Positions 9,036-18,612 of a stretch of 64,000 nucleotides of DNA are shown piece by piece. Origin of the DNA: Cyclobacteriaceae bacterium (GTDB taxonomy: Bacteria > Bacteroidota > Bacteroidia > Cytophagales > Cyclobacteriaceae); contig JANQOR010000016.1 in NCBI GenBank assembly GCA_028285685.1, positions 1-64,000 on the forward strand. Direction: 5' to 3'. Within the stretch, counting starts at the first letter, position 1. Each line of letters opens with the position of its first letter. A program made the translations under genes and the position numbers. Below the pieces are notes generated by a model that had not been told where the DNA came from, searched no databases, and saw only the letters and a program-made list of their open reading frames with translations.

Positions 9036-11642
9036 TCATTCATCTCTAAGACCATTTACAAGATTCGAGGTAGCTGGGGCCAGGGTTGTACTAGATATCA
9101 TGATCAATGAGAAAGTAATAACAAGAGCGGAGCACAAGAGACTAACCAACAAAGAAGCTTCCACGTGGTATCTGTAGATCAAGTCCAGCACTTTGTTGGA
9201 AATAAAGTGGCCGATTGCTGTTCCAAGTATCATCGCGAACAAAAGCGTTATGGCGAAAGATTTATTGACTGTAAGAAGCAATTCACCTAAGGAGCTACCA
9301 AGTACCTTCCTAATACTGATTTCTTTCGTCCGTTTTGCAACATTGAGTTTTGCAAGCGAGAAGATTCCGATAATGCTCAAGAATCCACTCAAGCACGCCA
9401 TAACAAGGAATATCTTTTGGAGGTTCTTCGAATCTTGTCCAGCTGCTCCGAGAGCAAAATCTTGCTGTAGTACCCCTGTATATGGCTGATCAATGTGCTT
9501 CCTCCATATCGTTTTCAGTTGATCCTGCACTTCACTCATATTTCTATTGAACACCTTGACTGTTAAGTGCTGAAAATCTTCTTCTCCGGAAATGGCGATG
9601 ACAGTAGGTAGGAGCTCAGCTGCCTTCACTACATCATCAATTACATCAGTAGTAATTCCGACAATAGTTTTGCGCTCTCCATTAACTTTCACCACTTGAT
9701 TCAAAGGATTCTGGCTTTCAAAATACTGATCGGCAAAAGATCTACTTACCAGAATGGTGTTTCTGTTGATACTGTTTTCTACAAGACTTCTACCAGATTC
9801 AAGCCTTACACCCATTAAGTCAAGATATTTAGGTCCGACTCCATAGTACCTTACCTCGTGTAGGGAGGTGTCAATTTGAAGCGAGACACGTTTACTGTAT
9901 CGGCCAAAGTTTCCGAGATGGTTCGCTGCTCCAGCGGTCGCTACACCCGGAAGTTGGTCGATTCCCCTTTTTACAGGTGCAAAATATTCGTTGGGAATGG
10001 GAATGTTAACGATTCCCCGCTCCTGGTAGCCAAGATCCATTTTCTTGAGGAAGTCTGCGTTTCGTGAAAATGTAATGCCCATCGTCAAAACAACAATTGA
10101 AAAGCTAAATTGGGCCACGATCAACACTTTGTTCAGTACACTGATTCCTTTCAGCCTCACTGACCTGCGTAGAATGGCCACAGGCTGAAACTTCCAGGCA
10201 TACAACGCAGGGAGCAAACCTGCAATGAGTGTGGTAAAAATTAGGAAGATTGCGACAAACGGGATAACTCCGGTAAGGTTGATATCCTGCAAAAGGAACC
10301 CTGATCCAAAAAGACCCATTATTGACCCAGCTGTGAAGTTGGCAGATGACACGGCAATTATGAATGAAAAAAAACTCACAAGACCCATTTCGAACAGAAA
10401 TTGAATGAGGATTTGATTCTTTCCAGATCCTAGGGTTTTTCTAATGCCAATTTCCTTAAGTCGCTTGGCAATCAATGCCATCGACGTGTTTGCAAGGTTG
10501 AAACAAGCGACCAGGAAAACCATTAGTGATAAAGTTGTAAAAACCATTAGCGCATCTGTGCCTGCACGACCACTGACGTATCTCGCGCCCACTATGAGAT
10601 CCTTTGGCATTGGATCATTGAAAGGAACTAATTCGAATCGTTTGATTTTCAACTCTTTACGACTGACATTTTGAAGCGCTACATGATGGTTGAGCTGAGC
10701 GGAAATATGGTCTCTTTGGGCAGGGGAGATATCTAGATAATGACCAACCAATCTGTCATTTGACCAATCGTTGGGATTGATGTCCAACGTGCGTAAATAA
10801 TCGTTCTGACTCATTACCAATTGAAACCTGAAACTGGAATTAGCCGGAATTCTCTCAAATACTCCACCCACCGTTACCTCAAGTTTTCTATCAGTTGAGA
10901 GATGCAACGTCAGTTTTTCGCCTAAAGCAATCTCATCTGCGAAGTATTTGTTCGCGAGCTCTTTCGTAAGGTAAACGATTGGTTGACGTCCAAATTCAGA
11001 AAAAGATCCATACCACAATGGAATGTCAAACATTTCAAAAAAGTCAGGGGAAACCACTCCAACACTTTGTAAAAAGAAATCTGCTTCCCTCTTAATGGTG
11101 ATTTGCTCTGTGAAATAGCTGCTAACCTTGCTGATTCCGCTAATCTCGTTTCTAAGCTTATCATCAAGGGCTATCGGTGAAAATTCATTACGTTTTTCGT
11201 TGCCATTGTGTAAGGTGATTGAATGTACTCTATATGAGTTCGTTGTGTTTTCATACATCGAGTCAAATTCCAGGTTGAAGGCGTAAAGCATATAAACAAA
11301 CATGCACATACTAAGGGCTAAGCCTAGACCTAAAACATTGATCGCCACAGGACCTTTATTCTTCCAGGAGTGACGTAAGGCTAACTTGAAGTATGACTTT
11401 AGAAGTGGGATCATTGAGACTGAGTTTTTATGAGTTTTTGATTTTGCGTACGACCTGTAGCATAGAAGAACATTCCACCAGAAGAAGAACTTTGCCTGCC
11501 ACAACGGCTTTCCAATCTTGAGCCTTCGATAGAAAAGTTCTTCTAAGTCTCCCTCTAACTCTTCCAATCGATCAGCTCGGCAATATCGACGAAACAAATG
11601 AATCGCCAATTGCGGTGGTTGAGCCTTCGATTTTTCCATCAT
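9036..11642 (-). CDS. FtsX/MacB-type ABC permease with permease-prefix domain
   Basis: This 868-residue protein starts with a short cytosolic prefix domain (RADRLEELEGDLEELFYRR) typical of Bacteroidota permeases linked to PadR. Next come a membrane helix near residue 100, a MacB-like periplasmic domain, three membrane helices, a second periplasmic domain and three more helices. Conserved FtsX signatures are KEIGIRKTLGS and KEISIRKVLGS. Such proteins couple ATP hydrolysis by a separate ATPase to movement of substrate or lipoprotein in the envelope; no ATPase gene is adjacent. Two near-identical operator-like repeats lie just upstream, and a membrane AraC regulator is divergent from it. Confidence 0.92.
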   Translation of the reverse strand: MMEKSKAQPPQLAIHLFRRYCRADRLEELEGDLEELFYRRLKIGKPLWQAKFFFWWNVLLCYRSYAKSKTHKNSVSMIPLLKSYFKLALRHSWKNKGPVAINVLGLGLALSMCMFVYMLYAFNLEFDSMYENTTNSYRVHSITLHNGNEKRNEFSPIALDDKLRNEISGISKVSSYFTEQITIKREADFFLQSVGVVSPDFFEMFDIPLWYGSFSEFGRQPIVYLTKELANKYFADEIALGEKLTLHLSTDRKLEVTVGGVFERIPANSSFRFQLVMSQNDYLRTLDINPNDWSNDRLVGHYLDISPAQRDHISAQLNHHVALQNVSRKELKIKRFELVPFNDPMPKDLIVGARYVSGRAGTDALMVFTTLSLMVFLVACFNLANTSMALIAKRLKEIGIRKTLGSGKNQILIQFLFEMGLVSFFSFIIAVSSANFTAGSIMGLFGSGFLLQDINLTGVIPFVAIFLIFTTLIAGLLPALYAWKFQPVAILRRSVRLKGISVLNKVLIVAQFSFSIVVLTMGITFSRNADFLKKMDLGYQERGIVNIPIPNEYFAPVKRGIDQLPGVATAGAANHLGNFGRYSKRVSLQIDTSLHEVRYYGVGPKYLDLMGVRLESGRSLVENSINRNTILVSRSFADQYFESQNPLNQVVKVNGERKTIVGITTDVIDDVVKAAELLPTVIAISGEEDFQHLTVKVFNRNMSEVQDQLKTIWRKHIDQPYTGVLQQDFALGAAGQDSKNLQKIFLVMACLSGFLSIIGIFSLAKLNVAKRTKEISIRKVLGSSLGELLLTVNKSFAITLLFAMILGTAIGHFISNKVLDLIYRYHVEASLLVSLLCSALVITFSLIMISSTTLAPATSNLVNGLRDE

Positions 11643-11667
11643 TGGTGCTTGAATCTTATTAATTTCA

Positions 11668-11730
11668 CAATTGTAAGTATTATACTTGATCTACGAAAAT
11701 AATGTTTCATAATTGTAAGTAAAATACTTG
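11668..11730. promoter_or_regulatory. Pair of 21-bp operator-like repeats upstream of the permease gene
   Basis: Two copies of a 21-bp unit lie at 11668-11688 and 11710-11730, 42 bp apart start to start (about four helical turns), agreeing at 18 of 21 positions. The core is TTGTAAGTATTATACTTG in the first and TTGTAAGTAAAATACTTG in the second. Each holds an inverted repeat (AAGTAT/ATACTT and AAGTA/TACTT). This looks like a dimer-binding operator between the permease and the AraC gene. Which regulator binds is unknown: the divergent AraC protein or a PadR encoded elsewhere. Confidence 0.6.
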
Positions 11731-11864
11731 CAGAAAGGGCACTTTGTATCTTGTTAGCAAAAACGATTGTAGGTATAAGCACGGTTTTAGGATAGTTTTA
11801 ACATAGAATTATTTTCGATCAGAAATGGCTCTTTCCCAGAAAGTTTGAATTTTAAGGTTTCATT

Positions 11865-12977
11865 TTGGAATTGGTGAAGATCCCCATATTGCTTATCCTG
11901 ATCCTGCTATCTCAGATAGTGATCATTGCCTTTCAATTATTTAGAACAGAAAGGGGTATCCTATTAAGCAACAGGATATTAGGTGTTCTTTTTATCATCT
12001 TGGGATTACAAATTTTAATATCGCTACTAACCGTAATCACAGTCTTAGCCAAGCCTGTTTTCTTTTTGATTGATGACATTCTCTTGTTATCGATTGGACC
12101 TTTAGTCCTGGTCTATTCGAAAGTAACACTGGGACTTACAAGGAAATTTTCATCATTGGATCTGGTTCATTTTTTCCCTTTCTTCTGCTTGGCAGGCCCA
12201 TTTATTTTTTTCCTCATGGCCACACCGGAATATTCCAAATGGTTACTTGGAGCGGAGTTTCATGACTCGGTTGCATCATTTTCGCAAAGCAAATTTCAAA
12301 CGATTCCCTTTCTTATCGTCGCTCATTTGAATTCGTATCTCTTTTTGTCTTTTTTCTACCTCTCAAAAACCAAACAAGAAGATAAAAATTCAGTGAACGC
12401 TAAATGGGTGAGGTTCACACTTCTTTCCTTTCAATTGATGGTACTGGCCACATACGTACAAATTTTCATGCCTTTTTTACCCCTTTCAAACTACCCGAGT
12501 ATCAGTTTTTTACTCATGCTATTCACGTTGTTGGCCTTTACCCTACGAGTATTGTTGATTGGGATGGACGGAAAGCATATCTTTTCCGAACGGGCTTCTT
12601 TTAAGTATGAAGGCTCAGTGTTATCTGCGACTGAAAAGGACGAATTGTATGATAAGCTTGTAGAGTTATTTATTGAGAAACAGGCCTATCTCTCTGCCGA
12701 TATATCAATCAAGGAACTGGCGGAAAAATTGGAAACACATCCCAAGAAAGTCTCGCAGGTTATCAACGAAAAATTTGGGAGGACCTTCTTCGATTTTGTC
12801 AATCACTACAGGATTGAGTACGCTAAAGATCTTTTGAAGAATTTTTCCAGTGGGACTATGACCGTTGCTGAGGTCCAGTATGCCTCAGGCTTTAACTCCA
12901 AGTCCTCTTTTCATACACAATTCAAAAAGAACACAGGTCATTCACCATCGGAATTCAGAAGGAGCATGGCTAATTAG
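11865..12977 (+). CDS. AraC-family regulator with polytopic membrane N-terminus
   Basis: The first ~235 residues form about seven hydrophobic helices, and the last ~105 residues are an AraC-type double helix-turn-helix (SIKELAEKLETHPKKVSQVI; VAEVQYASGFNSKSSFHTQF; KNTGHSPSEFRRS). This architecture is frequent in Bacteroidota and puts an AraC DNA-binding domain directly on a membrane sensor of unknown ligand. There is no ATG in frame near the 5' end; the candidates are TTG at 11865 and TTG/GTG codons directly after it, below a TAA at 11853. It is divergent from the FtsX-like permease, with two operator-like repeats between them. Confidence 0.88.
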   Translation: MELVKIPILLILILLSQIVIIAFQLFRTERGILLSNRILGVLFIILGLQILISLLTVITVLAKPVFFLIDDILLLSIGPLVLVYSKVTLGLTRKFSSLDLVHFFPFFCLAGPFIFFLMATPEYSKWLLGAEFHDSVASFSQSKFQTIPFLIVAHLNSYLFLSFFYLSKTKQEDKNSVNAKWVRFTLLSFQLMVLATYVQIFMPFLPLSNYPSISFLLMLFTLLAFTLRVLLIGMDGKHIFSERASFKYEGSVLSATEKDELYDKLVELFIEKQAYLSADISIKELAEKLETHPKKVSQVINEKFGRTFFDFVNHYRIEYAKDLLKNFSSGTMTVAEVQYASGFNSKSSFHTQFKKNTGHSPSEFRRSMAN

Positions 12978-13049
12978 TTGGTTCGACTTCCTGAAGTCGG
13001 TCGATTCTGATCGTAGAAGTTTGGTTATTCGCTTCTAAAAATCGATGGT

Positions 13050-13853
13050 ATGAATAAATCCATAAGGAATTTCTTCATTTTCGCGTGTCTTTTTTCGTGG
13101 AGTATTTGGGTTTCTCTTATTCTGTCTAGAAAAGGAATCATTGATGTTGAGATACCGAGGGTGGTGTATTTCGTCGGGGCTTTTGGGCCCATAGTTGGTG
13201 CTATTTTAGCCAGCCTCGTTGATCCAAATGAGAGACTACAAGATACATTACGGGGACTAGTAAAATTTAAGGTTTCGGTAAGGTGGTACATGATCTCAGT
13301 GTCAGTGCCGATCATCGCGTATGGATTGAGTGCACTGCTTACTTTTTTATTAGCACCCACGCCGGATTTTGCTTTCAACTCACCGATAAACGCTTTGGCA
13401 ATCTTTGTTACTTTGCCATTTGTCCTCCTAGGTGAAGAGGTCGGATGGAGAGGGTTTGCCTTGCAAAATCTTCAAAAACATACTAAGCCCTTGCGAGCGA
13501 GTATCTTGATTGGCTTGATGTGGACAGTGTGGCATATTCCTGCCTTTTTCGTATTCGGGATTTTTGAAACGTTCCAGGAGTTTATTCTTGCATTTGCCGG
13601 TTTAGGTATACTGTGCATCTCACTATCGATCATACTTTCCTGGGTCGTGAACTCATCAGGAGGGAGTGTATTCATGGCAGTTTTAAATCACTCTGCTATT
13701 GCCGCCGTGAGTGGTATTACAAATTTGGCGATCAAGAATCCAATCGTCTTTTTCTCGTTCTTCATTTTGACTTTTCTCACTATGGCGATACTGGTCGTAA
13801 GGAAGTATGGAGATCGACTTGGACTCATTCAGGACCGATCCAATGACAAATAG
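13050..13853 (+). CDS. CPBP-family intramembrane metalloprotease
   Basis: This 267-residue, highly hydrophobic protein has the CPBP signatures EEVGWRGFALQ, WTVWHIPAFF (metal-binding His) and NHSAIAAV in order. The WR form of the first motif is common in the family. It lies 10 bases upstream of an alpha/beta hydrolase gene in the same direction, so the two are likely one transcript. Its substrate is unknown. Sequence features differ from the CPBP genes at 3067 and 54477, so these are separate family members and not recent duplicates. Confidence 0.9.
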   Translation: MNKSIRNFFIFACLFSWSIWVSLILSRKGIIDVEIPRVVYFVGAFGPIVGAILASLVDPNERLQDTLRGLVKFKVSVRWYMISVSVPIIAYGLSALLTFLLAPTPDFAFNSPINALAIFVTLPFVLLGEEVGWRGFALQNLQKHTKPLRASILIGLMWTVWHIPAFFVFGIFETFQEFILAFAGLGILCISLSIILSWVVNSSGGSVFMAVLNHSAIAAVSGITNLAIKNPIVFFSFFILTFLTMAILVVRKYGDRLGLIQDRSNDK

Positions 13854-13862
13854 GACATTACG

Positions 13863-14879
13863 ATGCGTATAAAAAGAGCAAGGAAGATCATTTTCATTCT
13901 GTTTACTGCGTTTGTAGCGCTTATTACAGCTGGATGGATCTACGAAAAATATGCGCGAAGCTCAGCATTGAGTGACTTTCCACCACCGGGAGAGTTAGTA
14001 TCTGTTGGGACACATAAGTTGCACCTCGATTGTAGGGGATCAAGCGAAAATGGATCTCCCATTATTGTGCTCGAAGCTGGTCTCGACCCACTTGGTAGCA
14101 TTACATGGACGAAGCTTCATGAACGAATGGCATCAATTACAAGGACCTGCGCATACGATCGAGCGGGTTTTGCCTGGAGTGAGACAGGACCATCACCTCG
14201 TTCCAGTGAAAGTATTGCATACGAGCTGAAGGAACTCCTGTCGCAAGCGGGCGAGAAGGGCCCCTATGTTATTGTTGCACATTCAATGGGCGGACCGTAC
14301 AGCCTGGTTTTTGTAAAAGAACATCCAGACATGGTAGCGGGTCTTGTCCTGGTGGAATCTTCTCACCCGGATCAATTTAAAAGATTACCTGCTGTTGTAA
14401 ACAGAAAACCACCACCCAAATTCATCACTAGTGTCATGCCCTTTCTCCGGAAGATAGGTGTGATGAGACACGTGATGAAGAGTCAACTGAACTACAGTGA
14501 TCTTCTATCGAGTGATGAGCAAAAAGTTCTCTATGGGATAGCAGCCGGGAGCATGACAACTGTACTAAGTGAATTCTCAAGTATTCAACTTAGTCTTGAG
14601 GAGGCTGGAGCTGTAAATTCACTTGGAGATCTTCCGTTGACAGTTCTCGCTTCGAGTGACCCACCTGATGCTTCGAAAATGCCGGATTTTGATCAGGACC
14701 TGATCGATGAGATTCACGGAATTTGGTTCGGCATGCAAAAGGAACTTGCTGAACTCAGTTCTGAAGGAAAATTAATTCCAGTGTCAAACACATCGCATTA
14801 TTTGCATTTTGATGATCCTGATATAGTTGTTACGGCGGTTTCCGATCTCTTGGGAATGCTGGAGGAGAATAACAATTAA
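13863..14879 (+). CDS. Membrane-anchored alpha/beta hydrolase
   Basis: The 338-residue protein begins with a basic stretch and one membrane helix (IIFILFTAFVALITAGWIYE), followed by an alpha/beta-hydrolase fold. Visible elements are the substrate-domain start VGTHKLHLDCRG, the region after the first strands (YDRAGFAWSE), the nucleophile elbow AHSMGG with Ser141, and a catalytic His in SNTSHYLHFDDPD (His312). An acid residue is expected before it but is not certain. The domain should lie on the periplasmic side. The substrate is unknown; the closest style is the proline-iminopeptidase/epoxide-hydrolase-like group. It is probably co-transcribed with the CPBP gene 10 bases upstream. Confidence 0.88.
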   Translation: MRIKRARKIIFILFTAFVALITAGWIYEKYARSSALSDFPPPGELVSVGTHKLHLDCRGSSENGSPIIVLEAGLDPLGSITWTKLHERMASITRTCAYDRAGFAWSETGPSPRSSESIAYELKELLSQAGEKGPYVIVAHSMGGPYSLVFVKEHPDMVAGLVLVESSHPDQFKRLPAVVNRKPPPKFITSVMPFLRKIGVMRHVMKSQLNYSDLLSSDEQKVLYGIAAGSMTTVLSEFSSIQLSLEEAGAVNSLGDLPLTVLASSDPPDASKMPDFDQDLIDEIHGIWFGMQKELAELSSEGKLIPVSNTSHYLHFDDPDIVVTAVSDLLGMLEENNN

Positions 14880-14894
14880 TATGGACGGCTAACC

Positions 14895-15407
14895 TTAGTC
14901 CAGCTTCAAGTGATGAATGTGTTCGTCTATAAGGTCGATTCTCTTCGTGATGGTAACGACATATTTCGACAGCTCCTTCTCTAGTTTCTCAACCTCCTTG
15001 TAGTACTTCGAACCCTTGTCTTTGTAGTTTTCCTCTATTTCTGTGTAACCTTCACATTCTTTTTGAAGAAATTCCTTGAAACTTTTTGTCGTATAGTCGG
15101 CTTCTACAGTTACAATGTCCTTCAAAGTGGCCTCCGCTTCCTTGTCATTGCTGTCTGCGTACTTTCTGCTGACAATCCCATACAAAAGCGTGTCGTAATG
15201 ATGAATTTTATCAAGAAGTTCAGTGGTCTTGGTTCGATAGGCATCCGCTGTGCAGTAGTACCTCAGCCCCGTATATTTCTCGAGTGATGAAGCTTGTTTA
15301 TCCCATTTAGCTGTTAAATCATCAACAACTGCAACAATATCTTCGTCTTGCCCAAAGGCGAAGAAAAAAGAGGATATCAAAAGGTAGGTAGAGGCTAGGT
15401 GTCTCAT
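14895..15407 (-). CDS. Small secreted helical protein, unknown
   Basis: The 170-residue product has a signal peptide (cleavage after about FFFAFGQ) and a mature part made mostly of charged helices, such as KYYKEVEKLEKELSKYV near the C-terminus. Two cysteines (in LRYYCTAD and LQKECEGY) could form a disulfide. No family was recognised. It converges with the hydrolase gene ending at 14879, and its promoter region is shared with the divergent gene starting at 15572. Confidence 0.7.
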   Translation of the reverse strand: MRHLASTYLLISSFFFAFGQDEDIVAVVDDLTAKWDKQASSLEKYTGLRYYCTADAYRTKTTELLDKIHHYDTLLYGIVSRKYADSNDKEAEATLKDIVTVEADYTTKSFKEFLQKECEGYTEIEENYKDKGSKYYKEVEKLEKELSKYVVTITKRIDLIDEHIHHLKLD

Positions 15408-15571
15408 TAGGTTAATTTTAATATAAAAGTATCGTATTTATTGCTCAAATTCATGACCTTCAGTGTTTGATCTAGTGGAGAACCGAGAGTAGTTGGAAGC
15501 GCGGTAGTTAACATCGATCGTACTAAGGGTTTGTGGTTCATATTCTTGTAATAAGTAAGACTAGTCTGAAT

Positions 15572-18500
15572 ATGTGGAAGATGCATAAGCTGTTTTCAGT
15601 ACTTTATTTCTTTGGCATCTACGGGTGCATAGCGCAAAGCTTACAGTTGCAGGGCCAAGTCACAGATGAGAATGGTGAACCATTGCCTTTTGCAAATATT
15701 TACCTGGAAAATACATCCATTGGCACCCATAGTGATGCCAATGGAGGGTACCAACTTTCTCTCGAAACTGCTGGAACGTACCGACTTATATGCTCAATGA
15801 TTGGATTCGAATCGACTTCAAGCTTGGTGAAGGTTTCGACGGTGGATAACGGCAACATCTACAACTTTAAACTTAAGGTGGATGTGCAGGCACTGGAAAC
15901 AGTAACCATTGATATCAAACGTGACAACAAATGGAAGAGACAGTATCAAAAATTCAGTAAATACTTTCTTGGAACGGATGAGTACAATTTCCACTCACGT
16001 TGTACCATCCAGAATCCATACGTGCTGGAGTTCGAGGAAATTTCCGGTAACCTGATAGCGAAAGCGACGCGACCACTAATAGTTAGCAATCCTTCACTGG
16101 GCTATGAGATCAAATATGAACTATCAAGCTTCCTGCTGAATAAAATAAATGGTATCGTAAGATATGAGGGTTACATCTTTTTTGAAGAATTGAACCCGCA
16201 AAATTCAGAAGTAGCGAGAAGGTGGGAAACGAACAGAAAGCGGTCCTACCTAGGATCAAAGATGCATTTCCTAAGAGCAATCTCCTCCAACCAATTAGAT
16301 GCTGAGGGCTTTATGATGTACAATGAGAGGATCCCGTTTGAAAAATTGAAAATTGAAAAATCAAGCACTGATAGGCTTGTTACCCCAGAGTCGATCATTA
16401 GAAAGAAGGACGATGCCACTTCGGAACTTCACTTTCCAGGATTTATGAGGGTTGAGTACCGTCATAAGCAAAAGGAAGTCTATGACAACAAGTACCGACA
16501 TACGATCAATGAGACATCATGGTTGAAGCTACAGATCCAGAACACTCCAGTAGATCACAAAGGAGCATTGATAAGGCCTATGGATGTTTGGTTTTATGAA
16601 GCCATGGGTATTGAGGCAATTTCACGGCAGCTACCAATAAACTACAGTCCCGATGACGAGGTGTCTGTTATAGATACTAAAGAAGTTTTTCGAACTAATT
16701 TGAAGTTGTACGACAGCCTTTATCAAAAAGAATATGTGTTCCTGGATCTTAAAAAGGATCTTGAGCTTACTCCAGGTCAACCTGTTTCCTTTAACGCCTA
16801 TCTATTCTCAGGTAAGTACTTCGAACTTGGTTCCCCAAGTAGAGTGCTATATGTAGAACTGATTAGCCCGGATTGTGAATTGATTAGTAAGACCAAAGTC
16901 AATATTTCTGAGGGAATAGCTAAAGGGAAACTGCTGGTTCCCGCTACTTTATACAGCGGTAACTATGAGATCAGGGCGTTTACCAGATGGATGAAAAATT
17001 TCGAGCTTGAGGGTTCTTTTTCTTACAGATTTAACTTGTCTCGCAGTTCTCACAACCCGGAAGCAAGTAAGGTGGAAATCATTCCTGAATATGGAAAGAT
17101 TTTCAATAAGATAAAAAACAACATACACTTTAGGACCCTTGATGAAATAGACAGTCCGACATCAGCCTATGTCAGGTTATTTAATGAGAAGGAGGAATTA
17201 ATGGTAGATTTTACAACAGACTCACTTGGGTTTCATCTTTTGAAGGACTTTAAGCCAAAGAGTGAAGAATCCTACCATGTTCTAGTGAATGGCTCTATGA
17301 GGAAATGGAATTTACCGATTTCTAACGAAGCTACCGTGGATTTTCAGGTAAAAGAGGAAGAAACCGGACTCAAGGTTCTTGTAACAAACAACGGTGCCTA
17401 TGCAGAATTTTTCCTTCTGGTTGAGTCCTACGGTCTACTATCACATCATGAGCACTTTGTCTTGGACAAGAAGGAGAAATTCACCTACTTCATCGAGAAG
17501 AGAAACCTTAGACATGGGATCAACGACATAAGCCTACTAGATAGGCAATTTGTGTCCTTAGGACAAAAGAGAATATTTCATCGCCCGAATTCACTTAATG
17601 GATTTTCGCCCGAATTCTTGGATTCAGAGACGTCAATTCAGCAATATGTGCTGGCAGATGAGATGAAATTTCCTATTGAAAACATGGCTAGACGAACTTT
17701 AGATTATTCAGTCATTTTTGCGGAGAACTTCCATGAACCAAAGTATGTGTTTGAGAAAGGATTCCAACTAACGGGAAAAGTAAAACGACCACAGGACAAT
17801 TCGAAAAGCAAGGAGATGGGTGGTAACCTTCAGCTTCTCGTGAGAAGTAGCCTACCGCAGATCTTCAAAACAGCGGTGGAAAAAGATGGATATTTTATGT
17901 TCGATCAGGTCATTTATGACGATACTACAGATCTGCTTATTGACTACGAAGACACCGAGATCGGAGAATTGGTGATTGAATTTGATACAACTGCCTACGT
18001 ATATGATCCATCTCAGATTGCTGGCTGCAACGGCATAAAGGACAAAGTAGAATACGTTTCGGCTGGTAGTGACTTTATTACTCTGAATGAAGCTACCTCG
18101 TTGAGGACAGTTGAGATTACATCGAAACGTAGTAGGGAAGATGCTGTGGAAGAGAGGGAGGCGATCTATGGTAAGCCGGATTGGTCGGTAAACTTATATG
18201 AAAATGCTGATCAAAGACAGCTGATGCAAGCTGGGGTACTTGAATACCTTGTAGGCCGTGTTCCGAATGGCCGAGTCTTGAGGGATAAGTACGCTAATCC
18301 AGTTGGCTTCACCTTGAGAGGTATCGATTCATTCTTGGGCGGCGTGTCTGCCATCTTCATATTTGATGGACTTACCATATCTGCCGAGGATTTTAACCGA
18401 TTGGATCCATACTCAATCGGCAGAGTGGATGTTTTGAGTGGACCTGCTGCGGCTTCATTCGGAGCAAGAGGCGCAACTGGAGTCGTTATCGCTTATCCAA

Positions 18501-18595
18501 GAAAGGGACAGGGCATCTCTGGGCCCACGTCTGTGAAGACTTTCAATCTGCCCGGTGGGTTTGACGTTTACTCATTCGAATCCAGAAAAAACTGA
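15572..18595 (+). CDS. Large surface protein with CarboxypepD-regulatory domain and terminal TonB plug
   Basis: About 1007 residues. After a signal peptide (MHKLFSVLYFFGIYGCIAQS) comes a carboxypeptidase-regulatory-like domain (LQGQVTDENGEPLPFANIY). Next is a region typical of Bacteroidota outer-membrane paralogs (about residues 115-290), then Ig- or macroglobulin-like beta domains (MG2-like, about 340-800). A TonB-receptor plug-like domain sits at the very C-terminus (GFTLRGIDSF ... RVDVLSGPAAASFGARGATGVV). No beta-barrel follows, so it cannot be a normal receptor; it may dock on another outer-membrane protein. The ORF opens at a GTG (15533), but ATG at 15572 or 15581 fits the signal peptide better. 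The downstream neighbour is convergent. Confidence 0.85.
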   Translation: MWKMHKLFSVLYFFGIYGCIAQSLQLQGQVTDENGEPLPFANIYLENTSIGTHSDANGGYQLSLETAGTYRLICSMIGFESTSSLVKVSTVDNGNIYNFKLKVDVQALETVTIDIKRDNKWKRQYQKFSKYFLGTDEYNFHSRCTIQNPYVLEFEEISGNLIAKATRPLIVSNPSLGYEIKYELSSFLLNKINGIVRYEGYIFFEELNPQNSEVARRWETNRKRSYLGSKMHFLRAISSNQLDAEGFMMYNERIPFEKLKIEKSSTDRLVTPESIIRKKDDATSELHFPGFMRVEYRHKQKEVYDNKYRHTINETSWLKLQIQNTPVDHKGALIRPMDVWFYEAMGIEAISRQLPINYSPDDEVSVIDTKEVFRTNLKLYDSLYQKEYVFLDLKKDLELTPGQPVSFNAYLFSGKYFELGSPSRVLYVELISPDCELISKTKVNISEGIAKGKLLVPATLYSGNYEIRAFTRWMKNFELEGSFSYRFNLSRSSHNPEASKVEIIPEYGKIFNKIKNNIHFRTLDEIDSPTSAYVRLFNEKEELMVDFTTDSLGFHLLKDFKPKSEESYHVLVNGSMRKWNLPISNEATVDFQVKEEETGLKVLVTNNGAYAEFFLLVESYGLLSHHEHFVLDKKEKFTYFIEKRNLRHGINDISLLDRQFVSLGQKRIFHRPNSLNGFSPEFLDSETSIQQYVLADEMKFPIENMARRTLDYSVIFAENFHEPKYVFEKGFQLTGKVKRPQDNSKSKEMGGNLQLLVRSSLPQIFKTAVEKDGYFMFDQVIYDDTTDLLIDYEDTEIGELVIEFDTTAYVYDPSQIAGCNGIKDKVEYVSAGSDFITLNEATSLRTVEITSKRSREDAVEEREAIYGKPDWSVNLYENADQRQLMQAGVLEYLVGRVPNGRVLRDKYANPVGFTLRGIDSFLGGVSAIFIFDGLTISAEDFNRLDPYSIGRVDVLSGPAAASFGARGATGVVIAYPRKGQGISGPTSVKTFNLPGGFDVYSFESRKN

Positions 18596-18612
18596 GGGTT
18601 TTTGCCGAATCA

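Noticed and set aside
13025-13378. Minus-strand frame of 117 codons
   Set aside because: It is antisense to the CPBP protease gene with its three conserved motifs.
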